Source: Hungatella sp. (GTDB lineage: Bacteria; Bacillota; Clostridia; Lachnospirales; Lachnospiraceae). Taken from it: a stretch of DNA of 37,318 nt. The DNA is taken from NCBI GenBank assembly GCA_022795805.1, contig JAAWHK010000016.1, forward strand, positions 1 through 37,318. The letters are read 5' to 3'. Within the stretch, counting starts at the first letter, position 1. Each line of letters opens with the position of its first letter. A program made the position numbers and the translations under genes. Of the stretch, positions 18,405 through 25,902 are shown one piece after another. The notes below the pieces were generated by a model. It saw nothing but the letters and a program-made list of their open reading frames with translations, had not been told where the DNA came from and ran no database searches.

Positions 18405-19130
18405 TCAGTCTCCGTTTCTGCTGTCAGGAGCAGCGCTGTCCACGAACCGTTTAAAAATCTTCCTGCTGTTTTCGTCAACCGGATGGGAGAATTCCGGATG
18501 CCACTGCACGCCCCAGACGAACGTCTTTTCAGGGGCGTAGACGGCTTCCGCCAGTCCGTCGTCGGAAACAGCCATGACTCTCAGTGCCGGCGCAAGCTCC
18601 CTCACCGCCTGATGATGGCAGCTGTTTACCATAAGACTGGGGGTACCCAGCATATCATAAAGGGGCGTGTCCCCGTCAACGGACACACTGTGGCTGGGTT
18701 TATCATAGGGCGGACTCTGGCGGTGGCTTATGGATGACGGATGCTCCTCTTCCAGATCCTGGTACAGGGTGCCGCCCATGGCAGCATTGATAAACTGAAG
18801 CCCCCTGCAGATGCCCAAAATGGATTTATCCTCCTCCCAGGCCAGTTCCAGCAGTATCTTTTCCATCTCATCCCGCTCTGCGCAGCAGGTCTCGCACTTT
18901 CCCGACGGGGTCTGGCCGTAAACAGAAGGCGACACGTCGTGACCGCCGGAAAACAGAAACCCGTCAAAGAGTCTGACCATCTGTCCCAGAGCCTCCCTGT
19001 CCGACGTCAGCGGCAGCATCACGGGGATTCCCCCCGCCTCCTCAATCCCTTTCATGTACCCGGGCAGCATCCAGTAGCTGTTCCTCTCTATATCCACCAG
19101 CGGGACAATCCCGATCACAGGCTTTTTCAT
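18405..19130 (-). CDS. Class I glutamine amidotransferase-like hydrolase (peptidase C26, PuuD-like)
   Basis: 241 residues. Nucleophile C108 sits in the elbow SILGICRGLQFINAAMGGTLYQDL; the catalytic H211 and E213 are in VQWHPEFSH. Family members hydrolyse gamma-glutamyl amides such as gamma-glutamyl-GABA or related folate/polyamine conjugates. No polyamine genes are nearby, so the substrate is open. TAAGGAGG precedes the ATG. The 150-bp gap to tatC (19131-19280) contains a GC-rich GGCCGC-N7-GCGGCC dyad but no gene. Confidence 0.9.
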   Translation of the reverse strand: MKKPVIGIVPLVDIERNSYWMLPGYMKGIEEAGGIPVMLPLTSDREALGQMVRLFDGFLFSGGHDVSPSVYGQTPSGKCETCCAERDEMEKILLELAWEEDKSILGICRGLQFINAAMGGTLYQDLEEEHPSSISHRQSPPYDKPSHSVSVDGDTPLYDMLGTPSLMVNSCHHQAVRELAPALRVMAVSDDGLAEAVYAPEKTFVWGVQWHPEFSHPVDENSRKIFKRFVDSAAPDSRNGD

Positions 19131-19280
19131 GTCCGTATATCCTCCTTAAATTTTATCCTTCACATAAACTCCATGTAAGCTCATGGGCCGCGGCATTGGC
19201 GGCCGCAAAAAAGTTAAGCCTGCCCTATAGAACCACCGTGTTCCACAGAGCAGACCGTTTCTCTGGTTTTTTGCGACGCA

Positions 19281-20081
19281 TTATTCTGCCTCTTCGCCGT
19301 CTTCCCCATCCGCTTCTTTCTTTTCCTTTTTCCTGAACTTCATCAGGATGGAACAGATAACAATGCTTATCTCATACAGGCCGATCATGGGGATGGCCAC
19401 CATGATCTGGGACACGATATCCGGAGGCGTGATCAGGGCTGCCACCACAAAGATAACAATCATAATCACCCTTCTGCCCTTTTTCATCCACTCGACTTTC
19501 AGAAGCCGCATCTGGGTGAGCAGAACGGAAATAACCGGCAGCTCAAACACAATGCCGAATATCATAAAGATAGTAAGCAGGAACGTAATGTAGTTCTGCA
19601 CGCTGATGGTGGCCACAATCTCGCTTCCCGCGCTTATGCCGATGAGGAAGCGGAGCATAAACGGCAGCATGATCCGGTAGGCAAACAGAATCCCGATTCC
19701 AAAACAGAGCAGCCCGAAAAACATGGCGCACAGAAAAAGAACATTCTCGTTTTTCTGCAGGCCGGGCTGTACAAAGGCCCATATCTGATAGAGGATCATG
19801 GGAAAGGTGATGCAGACTCCCGCCAGAAGGGCGATTGAGAAATACTGCATCAAAAGCTCCTGGGGCGCGATAAACACGTAGGAGTAGCCGTAGCCTTTCC
19901 CGATATCCGTCAGAGCCTCCACCAGTTTCGGCGCAAAATGCAGGCCCAGCAGGGATGAAACTACAAGGCATACGATACAGACTACCAGCCTGTTACGCAG
20001 TTCCCGCAGATGACCGGTGAGGGTCATGCTCTCCTGTTTTTGTTTTTTACGTTTTTTTCCTTTTGTTTTCTTGTCTCTCAT
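19281..20081 (-). CDS. tatC: Sec-independent translocase TatC
   Basis: About 266 residues, six membrane helices. The family start MTLTGHLRELRNRLVVCIVCLVV is preceded by a short Lys-rich leader. Other conserved parts are PLMLYQIWAFVQPGL-like (here PMILYQIWAFVQPGL) and FVVAALITPPDIVSQIMVAIPMIGLYEISI. It is the twin-arginine signal receptor and core of the Tat export channel. A GTG at 20084 or ATG at 20081 can start it, both overlapping the tatA stop, so translation is coupled. The C-tail is rich in Lys then Glu/Asp. Confidence 0.96.
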   Translation of the reverse strand: MRDKKTKGKKRKKQKQESMTLTGHLRELRNRLVVCIVCLVVSSLLGLHFAPKLVEALTDIGKGYGYSYVFIAPQELLMQYFSIALLAGVCITFPMILYQIWAFVQPGLQKNENVLFLCAMFFGLLCFGIGILFAYRIMLPFMLRFLIGISAGSEIVATISVQNYITFLLTIFMIFGIVFELPVISVLLTQMRLLKVEWMKKGRRVIMIVIFVVAALITPPDIVSQIMVAIPMIGLYEISIVICSILMKFRKKEKKEADGEDGEEAE

Positions 20082-20245
20082 CACGGTTCGGCTGTATCTT
20101 TATCTTCCTCCCCGTCAGACATGCCTGAGCGGAAATTCTTGATGCTCTTGCCTACGATCTTGCTCAGCTTAGGGATCTGGGTGGGGCCAAAAATTAAGAT
20201 GGCGATAACTAAAATAATGAGTAATTCCTGGGTTCCGATCTTCAT
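20081..20245 (-). CDS. tatA: Tat translocase subunit TatA
   Basis: 54 residues starting at 20245 after AGGAGG; the frame extends further upstream but those residues are antisense to the neighbouring repeat region. A single N-terminal helix (IGTQELLIILVIAILIFGPTQIPKL) with the FGP hinge is followed by an amphipathic helix (SKIVGKSIKNFRSGM), the standard TatA plan, and a short acidic tail. It forms the Tat pore with TatC. Encoded between the TatB-like gene and tatC. Confidence 0.93.
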   Translation of the reverse strand: MKIGTQELLIILVIAILIFGPTQIPKLSKIVGKSIKNFRSGMSDGEEDKDTAEP

Positions 20246-20297
20246 AATAGATCCTCCTGACGTAATATTTAGATATGGAAAATGGGCTGATACAGCT

Positions 20298-20816
20298 TCA
20301 TCCCACGGAAACTGCCGACTGTGGCTCACGGGGAATCTCCGGCTCTGCCGCAGGGAGATCCGTTTGTTCTGCTTCATGAGCCGCCGTTTTTTCCGTCTCA
20401 TGGGCAGCCGTCGTTTCCGCTTCATGAGCCGCCGTTTTTTCCGTCTCGTGGACGGCCTCTGTCCCTGTATGGGAATCGGAAACATCTTTGCGGCTTAAAG
20501 CCTCTGCCCGGCCTTCCTTCTCCGCCTTCACCGGCTTTCCGATGTCTGAAAACGACTTTTGGATTCCCTCCATATCGCTCCGGACTTCCTTCTCCAGCTC
20601 TGTGATAGGTTCCAAAGCCTCCTTGAGAGGCCGCTGGGCTTCCTCCAGGGGCTCCACAATACTCTCCCTGATATCCTTGGTGGCTTCTGAGGAAAACTTG
20701 CGGAACTCCCTTAAAGCCTCCCCGAACTTCCGCGCGTAAAGCGGGAGCTTGTCCGGCCCCAGGACGATCAGTGCCACAACAAAAACCACCAGAAGCTCCT
20801 GTATACCGATTTTCAT
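20298..20816 (-). CDS. tatB: TatA/TatB-like Tat component with repeat tail
   Basis: 172 residues. The N-terminus KIGIQELLVVFVVALIVLGPDKLPLYARKFGEALREFRKF is a TatA/B membrane-plus-amphipathic unit; LGPDKLP, the long charged helix and the length favour TatB over TatA. Residues about 50-105 are strongly acidic/helical. The tail (about 118-155) is an 8-residue repeat of the form ExExTAAH. Bacillus-type firmicutes usually lack TatB, so the assignment is on length and context. It is the first gene of the tat operon. Confidence 0.85.
   Translation of the reverse strand: MKIGIQELLVVFVVALIVLGPDKLPLYARKFGEALREFRKFSSEATKDIRESIVEPLEEAQRPLKEALEPITELEKEVRSDMEGIQKSFSDIGKPVKAEKEGRAEALSRKDVSDSHTGTEAVHETEKTAAHEAETTAAHETEKTAAHEAEQTDLPAAEPEIPREPQSAVSVG
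20371..20449 (-). repeat. In-frame tandem repeat in the TatB-like tail
   Basis: A 48-bp unit beginning at 20371 recurs at 20419, nearly identical for about 30 bp. Each unit encodes two 8-residue modules (ETEKTAAH, EAETTAAH). Being a multiple of three, copy changes keep the frame. Confidence 0.85.
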
Positions 20817-20865
20817 AACACCGAACCTCCTTGCAAACTGCCCTTTTCTGTCCCGTAACTTTTTT

Positions 20866-20894
20866 AGAATATCATATTTTCCCGCTTCTTACAA
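20866..20894 (-). promoter_or_regulatory. Sigma-A-like promoter of the tat operon
   Basis: TTGTAA, 17 bp, TATTCT on the minus strand, in the 99-bp gap after recU and 50 bp before the TatB-like ATG. Each hexamer matches at 4 of 6. Confidence 0.5.
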
Positions 20895-20915
20895 GTAGTT
20901 TTTCCGTTAAGGGAT

Positions 20916-21446
20916 TCACCGTCTCTCCAGATCTCTTTGGAGCATCTCCAGATAGTGGACCAGCACATCCCTCTGGCGGCCGATCCTCCAGGATTTGTCC
21001 ATCTCATCGTAGGTAAAGCTTTTTCTGCCTCCCTGCTCCATCCGGTTCCAGAACCGGAAGAGCCGGTCAAAGGGGATATAGTAAATTTCATCCTTCCCCG
21101 TCCAGTGGAGCACGATAAACGAGATGCCTCCCTGCTCCTCAAATTCCTTCATAAACCGTACCTGGTGTTCATGTACGTTGTGCAGGGGAAATGTGGTGGC
21201 CGCACACTCCTTGGCGTCAAAACACACGGGAATCCCCTGAACCGCACCGATATAGTCCACGGTGCTCTTCTGGTCAAAATATGCCAGGGTAATATGCCTG
21301 GTCTCCTTGTCGATGGCAATGGGCGTGATGGGAGTCGGTACTTTCTGGATCAGCGCCAGCTTTCTCTCCCGGTACACCTCATTGCTGTGATTGATCATAT
21401 CCTCCAGCGTGGAGCCCCGAAGGCCCCGGCTGTTCCATGTACCCAT
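20916..21446 (-). CDS. recU: Holliday junction resolvase RecU
   Basis: 176 residues, a little shorter than B. subtilis RecU. It keeps the family core: GSTLEDMINHSNEVY, ALIQKVPTPITPI, then STVDYIGAVQGIPVCFDAKE, where D64, D77 and K79 form the nuclease site (D77 in place of the more usual Glu). It resolves four-way DNA junctions in recombination and chromosome segregation. GGGAGG lies before the ATG. It is the last gene of the argS-SNF2-lipase-recU run, 117 bp after the lipase gene. The usual firmicute partner, a PBP1 gene, is not next to it. Confidence 0.93.
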   Translation of the reverse strand: MGTWNSRGLRGSTLEDMINHSNEVYRERKLALIQKVPTPITPIAIDKETRHITLAYFDQKSTVDYIGAVQGIPVCFDAKECAATTFPLHNVHEHQVRFMKEFEEQGGISFIVLHWTGKDEIYYIPFDRLFRFWNRMEQGGRKSFTYDEMDKSWRIGRQRDVLVHYLEMLQRDLERR

Positions 21447-21563
21447 CCGGATCCTCCCTCAGATTGTGATGTACGTGGGGAATCTGTCCCGAACCTGACT
21501 TTGCGGCTGATTTCCCCCGGCCACGGGGGTGCCGTCCCCTGCAGCCGTCCCCCGAAAAACCGG

Positions 21564-22751
21564 TCAGAACCCCCTTTTTTTCAGATCGGCTGCCAGCTCT
21601 ATGTAGAATTCCTTCACGTCAAACCCCTCATAGTCCTCCCGGGTCAGATCGATCATGTCCCCGTGGGAGATTCCCCGAAGCCGCCGGTTTGTCATCGTGC
21701 CTCTGAAATCCCCCCACCGGGCCGACTCCTCCGTCACCAGGCCGTCGTTGGGCCCGTCCAGCCGTTTCAGAATCCAGTAGGGGACACACAGAAGCTTGCT
21801 GGAAAATCCCGACCTCATAAGGCTGGCGTAGCTCTGATAAAAGACGCCCTCCCGGTCGCGGTATGCGGCGTTAAACGTTTTTGCAAAAGCCTGGGACAGC
21901 TGCCTGCTGGCGTGATAAGCGTCGGGTTTTGTATCCCCCAGCCTGGCGAAATACCTGTCAATCAGGCTGCAGACCGCCCGGTACACATGGTCCGGCAGTC
22001 TCTCCAGAAGATCCACCAGGGCAGATCCCCTGTGGGGCGTGCTGATGGTGGTCAGGGATGCCACAGACTCCTCCATGTGAAGGCCGCTTATGAGATACCG
22101 GGCATCCAGCCCGCCCTTGGAGTGGGCGATAATGTTCACCTTCCGGCATCCGGTTTCACGCTTTATCTCACGGATCTTATCCTTAAGAATCCGGGCGTTG
22201 TCCTCTATGGTGCCCCAGGCCTCCTGGTGACCGTAATACACTCTGGCCCCGTTGCGGACCAGCTCCCTGGGAATCCTTCCCCAGTAATTAAAATAGTGAA
22301 AATCCCGAAATCCCACCCCGTGGACCAGCATCAGAGGATATCGGGTGCCGCAGATCCTCCTCTCGGCGCGCACCCCGTCCAGCCGTATCCTGTACAGTGT
22401 GTGGTCGATCTCCTGCCGCGCCAGCCCTTTCACATAGAGGGCCAGCCCCAGGTTCACTCCCGGAATCCACAAAAGGGTCCACACCAGGACCCGCCTGGCT
22501 ATGCGCAGCCGCCTGCACATCAGGCACAGCCACACCATCAGGCCCCAAAAACACGCATACAGCAGGCCCGACAGAAATAAAATCCCTATGATGGCGGCCC
22601 CGAACCCATACCTGGTCCACCGTATCCACAGCGCAGCCGCGCACACGGCCATAAGACACATAACAGCCGTCAGAAGCCGCGTCAGAAGCCGAAGCAGATG
22701 AACGTGCACCCTCTCGGCCGCCGTCAGAACCGTATCGTACGTAAGCTTCAC
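21564..22751 (-). CDS. Membrane-anchored alpha/beta hydrolase (lipase/esterase-like)
   Basis: 395 residues starting at GTG with GAGGAG upstream. Two or three hydrophobic segments (about 24-45, 49-78, 88-106) tether the protein, followed by an alpha/beta hydrolase domain like triacylglycerol lipases. Features: oxyanion-hole HG at 144-145 (PLMLVHGVG), nucleophile S211 in NIIAHSKGGLDARYL, TISTPHRGSALVD, acid D336 (GPNDGLVTEE) and H363 (GISHGDMIDL). A membrane-facing lipase or acyl-esterase is likely; the real ester is unknown. It follows the SNF2 gene by 16 bp. Confidence 0.85.
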   Translation of the reverse strand: MKLTYDTVLTAAERVHVHLLRLLTRLLTAVMCLMAVCAAALWIRWTRYGFGAAIIGILFLSGLLYACFWGLMVWLCLMCRRLRIARRVLVWTLLWIPGVNLGLALYVKGLARQEIDHTLYRIRLDGVRAERRICGTRYPLMLVHGVGFRDFHYFNYWGRIPRELVRNGARVYYGHQEAWGTIEDNARILKDKIREIKRETGCRKVNIIAHSKGGLDARYLISGLHMEESVASLTTISTPHRGSALVDLLERLPDHVYRAVCSLIDRYFARLGDTKPDAYHASRQLSQAFAKTFNAAYRDREGVFYQSYASLMRSGFSSKLLCVPYWILKRLDGPNDGLVTEESARWGDFRGTMTNRRLRGISHGDMIDLTREDYEGFDVKEFYIELAADLKKRGF

Positions 22752-22767
22752 CGAAAATCTCCTCTTC

Positions 22768-25700
22768 CTATCCCAGCAGTCCCATAAGTTCCTTGGGAGT
22801 CAGCTCCCCAAGGGACACCATTCCCTCTGTCACCACCTGGCCGGCCAGGTTCTCCTTGGCCTTCTGCAGTTTCAGTATATTCTCCTCGATGGTATCCCTG
22901 GTGATCAGCTTAAACACCATCACCTGCTTATCCTGCCCGATGCGGTGGGCCCTGTCCGTGGCCTGGTTCTGGGCCGCCACATTCCACCAGGGGTCATAGT
23001 GGATCACCATATCGGCCCTTGTCAGGTTCAGCCCCGTCCCTCCCGCCTTCAAAGAGATGAGAAACACGGGCACATCATCCTGGTGAAACGCGTTGACCAT
23101 GGAGATGCGCTCCTCCTTGGACGTCTCCCCCGTGAGCATGTGAAAGGCGATTCCCTCCCCTGCCATGCGCTTCCCGATAAGGCGCAGCATGGAGGCGAAC
23201 TGAGAGAACACAAGGATCTTGTGGCCTGCTCCGATCCCGGACAGCACCAGCTCCATGCAGGTCTCCAGCTTGGCGCAGCCCCCGCCGTAATCGTCGTATA
23301 TCAGTCGCGGGTCGCAGCACACCTGGCGGGCTCTGGTAAGGCCTGCCAGAATCTGAATCCGGTTCTGGCCTGCCAGCTGTTTTCTAAGCTGCCACGCAGT
23401 AGCTCTGTAAAGCTTCTTCTGCTCCCCCTCCATGCGGGAGTACACCACGGACTCCATCTTCCCCGGAAGTTCCTTCAGAACATCCTTTTTCAGCCGCCGA
23501 AGAATAAAGGGGGACGTCATCTGCCGGAGCCTTTCGAGGGCCCGCTCATCCTTCTCCTTCACGATGGGCCCCTCAAACTCCCGCCTAAACTTCTGGTAAG
23601 TATACAGAAACCCAGGCATCAGATAGTCGAAGATGCTCCACAGCTCGCTGAGCCGGTTCTCCACCGGAGTCCCGGTCAGGGCATACCGGGTGACAGACCG
23701 GACCGCCTTCACGGCTCTGGCGTTCTGCGTGCCGGGATTCTTGATGTACTGGGCCTCGTCAATGATCTGGAACCGAAAACGGTATTCCTCATAGCGGGGC
23801 AGATCCCTCCGCAGCAGATCGTAGGAGGTCACCACCACATCAAAGTCCCCGGCGTTTTTCAGCAGCAGCTCCCTCTCCTGGGATGTACCCGTCACGGTCA
23901 GAACCCTTAAGGAGGGGGCAAAGGTCTCGATCTCACTCTCCCAATTGTAGATCAGCGACGCCGGACACACCACCAGGGACAGACTTTTCTCCTCCTTCTT
24001 GCCGGACGCATCCAGCAGAAGGCTGATGATCTGGATTGTCTTTCCCAGCCCCATATCGTCCGCCAGAAGTCCCCCGAATCCCCAGGCGTCCAGGGTTTTC
24101 AGCCATCCGAACCCGTTCTTTTGGTAGTCTCTCAGCACGTCTGACATCTCCTTTGGCACCGCATAATCACTGTCCCCGGCCAGCTTCATCCCCCGGATAA
24201 TCGCCCTGTAGGTGTGATCCCTGGTGAAGAGAATATCCGGTCTTCCCCTGCACAGGGCATCCAGATACAGGGCTCTGTATCTGGGAACGCGGATTGATTT
24301 AAGAGTCTGCTCCTTTTTGGAGAGGGACAATCCGTCCACCATCCGGGCCACAGCCAGAAGGCCGCTGTCCTCCAGCCTGAGAAACTCCCCGCTTTTCAGC
24401 CGGTAATAGGGTTTCTTACGGCGGTAGGCTTCCAGAATCCCCGTCATCTCCCGGCTGCTCATCTCCCCCGCGTCAACCGTCAGATCCAGCCACTGGTCCG
24501 TCACCTGAACTCCCACGGACACCCTGGGCGGCGGAAGGATCCTGAGGGCGTTTTCCCCTTCCGGAAGGCAGACATCCCCCACCTCCTTAAGCTTATCGAT
24601 CCCCTGGGACAGAAACAGAAACAGCGCCTCCTCGTCGTCCCGGATCATCAGGTCGTCGGTGACCGGATCCTTATATTTAAAATACCGGGTGAGAATCTGG
24701 CTGATATAAAATTCACGGGGCACATCCCGGCAGATACTCCCCGGCACGTTTCCGTCGTCCACAGGATGAAACGAATAGTCTCCGTAACTCAGGGTCGGGT
24801 GGAGGATCACCTGCCCCGGTGCAGGATTCTCCAGCTCAAATCTGGCTTTAAGCTCCAGAGGCCGGTACTTTTCCAGGTCCAGATCTCCCGTGTCCAGAAG
24901 GGCGCAGGCCTCCAGCTTTCTTAAGATCCTCTCATAGAACAGAGGCATATCCTTTTCGCTGACCGTCGCCTCATAGGGGGCTCCGTACCCCTGGGTCATA
25001 TGGCGGAAAAACACGTCGCCGTCTCTGCTGAGCTTCTCATCGCAGATATACAGGCAGCTGCCCCTGAGAACATACAGGTTCTTCTCCCCGGAAAAGGTAA
25101 AAATCTCCCGGTCGACGGTCAATCTGACCCCGTTTCTGCCGGTGCTCCTGACGGTGACCGCCTTTTCGGGGTTTTGGCTGACCACCCGGATCTGCTGCCG
25201 CGTGCCATGGGGGTCCTCCCCCTCTATGGTTTGTCCCGCCAAAAGCGCGAAAAAGCGGTCCCGGCTGCTGCGGCTGATGTCCAGCTCCCTCAGGGAGGAC
25301 ACGGACGCGTAGACGCTCTTGCGAAACTGCTCATAGTGCTCCTCATAGGTTCCCACCATCTCCAGAACCAGACCGAGAAGCTTTCGGCACTCCGGGGAGA
25401 ACGCCGCCATGGTGTGGTGAAAGGCCAGATGTTTCCCGTACTCTCCGTAGGCCCCCTGCTCCACGGTCCGGGCAAATGCCGTCAGATCTTTTATGACATA
25501 CTTCCGCCCGCTAACCAGACAGAACTCCGCCCGGATTCCCTGCCGCCCGAAGAGAATATGCGGCACGAACCGTACGGACTGCTCCCCCTCCTCCCCCAGA
25601 ATTCCGGCTACCTCCATGTTGGTGTACTCCCGTATCATGGTCCGCACCTGGGATGATGTGGACACGGGAGGGGCCGTCTGCCGGGACGCCTGGTCCTGAT

Positions 25701-25899
25701 AGTGGCGAAGGAGCGCCTTCTCATGAGGACACATCTCTTTGTAGGAAATTCCCCGTGTACAGGAACAAGAGCAGCTGTTGACATAGCTGCCCTTGACCTC
25801 CAGTTTTACATCATATAGCTTCTCACCGTCTCTCACCTGGCCGCTGATTCCGACCTCGCTTTTCCAGAAGGCTTTTGTCTGCATTCTGGTTATCTCCAT
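22768..25899 (-). CDS. SWIM-finger SNF2-family helicase
   Basis: 1043 residues. A SWIM zinc finger near the N-terminus is C45-x-C47-x9-C57-x-H59. A long middle region of the bacterial SNF2-associated type leads to an SF2 motor: Walker A DDMGLGKTIQI near 615, LVVCPASLIYNWESE, DEAQYIKN near 713, ALTGTPVENRLSELWSIF, then the second lobe with KILVFSQFASML, GGTGLNLTRADMVIHYDPWWN and QATDRAHRIGQ. It is a dsDNA translocase of HepA/RapA-like type; its cellular role in Clostridia is not established. The ATG is 3 bp beyond the argS stop, with GGAGAGG inside argS. Confidence 0.95.
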   Translation of the reverse strand: MEITRMQTKAFWKSEVGISGQVRDGEKLYDVKLEVKGSYVNSCSCSCTRGISYKEMCPHEKALLRHYQDQASRQTAPPVSTSSQVRTMIREYTNMEVAGILGEEGEQSVRFVPHILFGRQGIRAEFCLVSGRKYVIKDLTAFARTVEQGAYGEYGKHLAFHHTMAAFSPECRKLLGLVLEMVGTYEEHYEQFRKSVYASVSSLRELDISRSSRDRFFALLAGQTIEGEDPHGTRQQIRVVSQNPEKAVTVRSTGRNGVRLTVDREIFTFSGEKNLYVLRGSCLYICDEKLSRDGDVFFRHMTQGYGAPYEATVSEKDMPLFYERILRKLEACALLDTGDLDLEKYRPLELKARFELENPAPGQVILHPTLSYGDYSFHPVDDGNVPGSICRDVPREFYISQILTRYFKYKDPVTDDLMIRDDEEALFLFLSQGIDKLKEVGDVCLPEGENALRILPPPRVSVGVQVTDQWLDLTVDAGEMSSREMTGILEAYRRKKPYYRLKSGEFLRLEDSGLLAVARMVDGLSLSKKEQTLKSIRVPRYRALYLDALCRGRPDILFTRDHTYRAIIRGMKLAGDSDYAVPKEMSDVLRDYQKNGFGWLKTLDAWGFGGLLADDMGLGKTIQIISLLLDASGKKEEKSLSLVVCPASLIYNWESEIETFAPSLRVLTVTGTSQERELLLKNAGDFDVVVTSYDLLRRDLPRYEEYRFRFQIIDEAQYIKNPGTQNARAVKAVRSVTRYALTGTPVENRLSELWSIFDYLMPGFLYTYQKFRREFEGPIVKEKDERALERLRQMTSPFILRRLKKDVLKELPGKMESVVYSRMEGEQKKLYRATAWQLRKQLAGQNRIQILAGLTRARQVCCDPRLIYDDYGGGCAKLETCMELVLSGIGAGHKILVFSQFASMLRLIGKRMAGEGIAFHMLTGETSKEERISMVNAFHQDDVPVFLISLKAGGTGLNLTRADMVIHYDPWWNVAAQNQATDRAHRIGQDKQVMVFKLITRDTIEENILKLQKAKENLAGQVVTEGMVSLGELTPKELMGLLG

Positions 25900-25902
25900 C
25901 GG

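Noticed and set aside
19195-19225. GGCCGC dyad between tatC and the C26 peptidase as a terminator
   Set aside because: The stem is only six pairs and the T-run lies on the upstream side for the minus-strand transcript, so it does not fit an intrinsic terminator.
20246-20485. Long basic N-terminal extension of TatA (80 residues, Arg/Lys-rich)
   Set aside because: It is an out-of-frame reading of the repeat-containing tail of the TatB-like gene. The true TatA start at 20245 has an AGGAGG site.
20937-22580. 547-codon plus-strand ORF antisense to recU and the lipase gene
   Set aside because: Composition is typical of an antisense shadow in GC-rich coding DNA, with many Pro/His/Gln and no domain; the minus-strand genes have clear catalytic motifs.
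20916-25899. Phage defence island made of SNF2 helicase, lipase-like effector and nuclease
   Set aside because: SWIM-SNF2 and RecU are common chromosomal genes in Clostridia, RecU is the housekeeping resolvase, and there are no mobile or other defence genes nearby.
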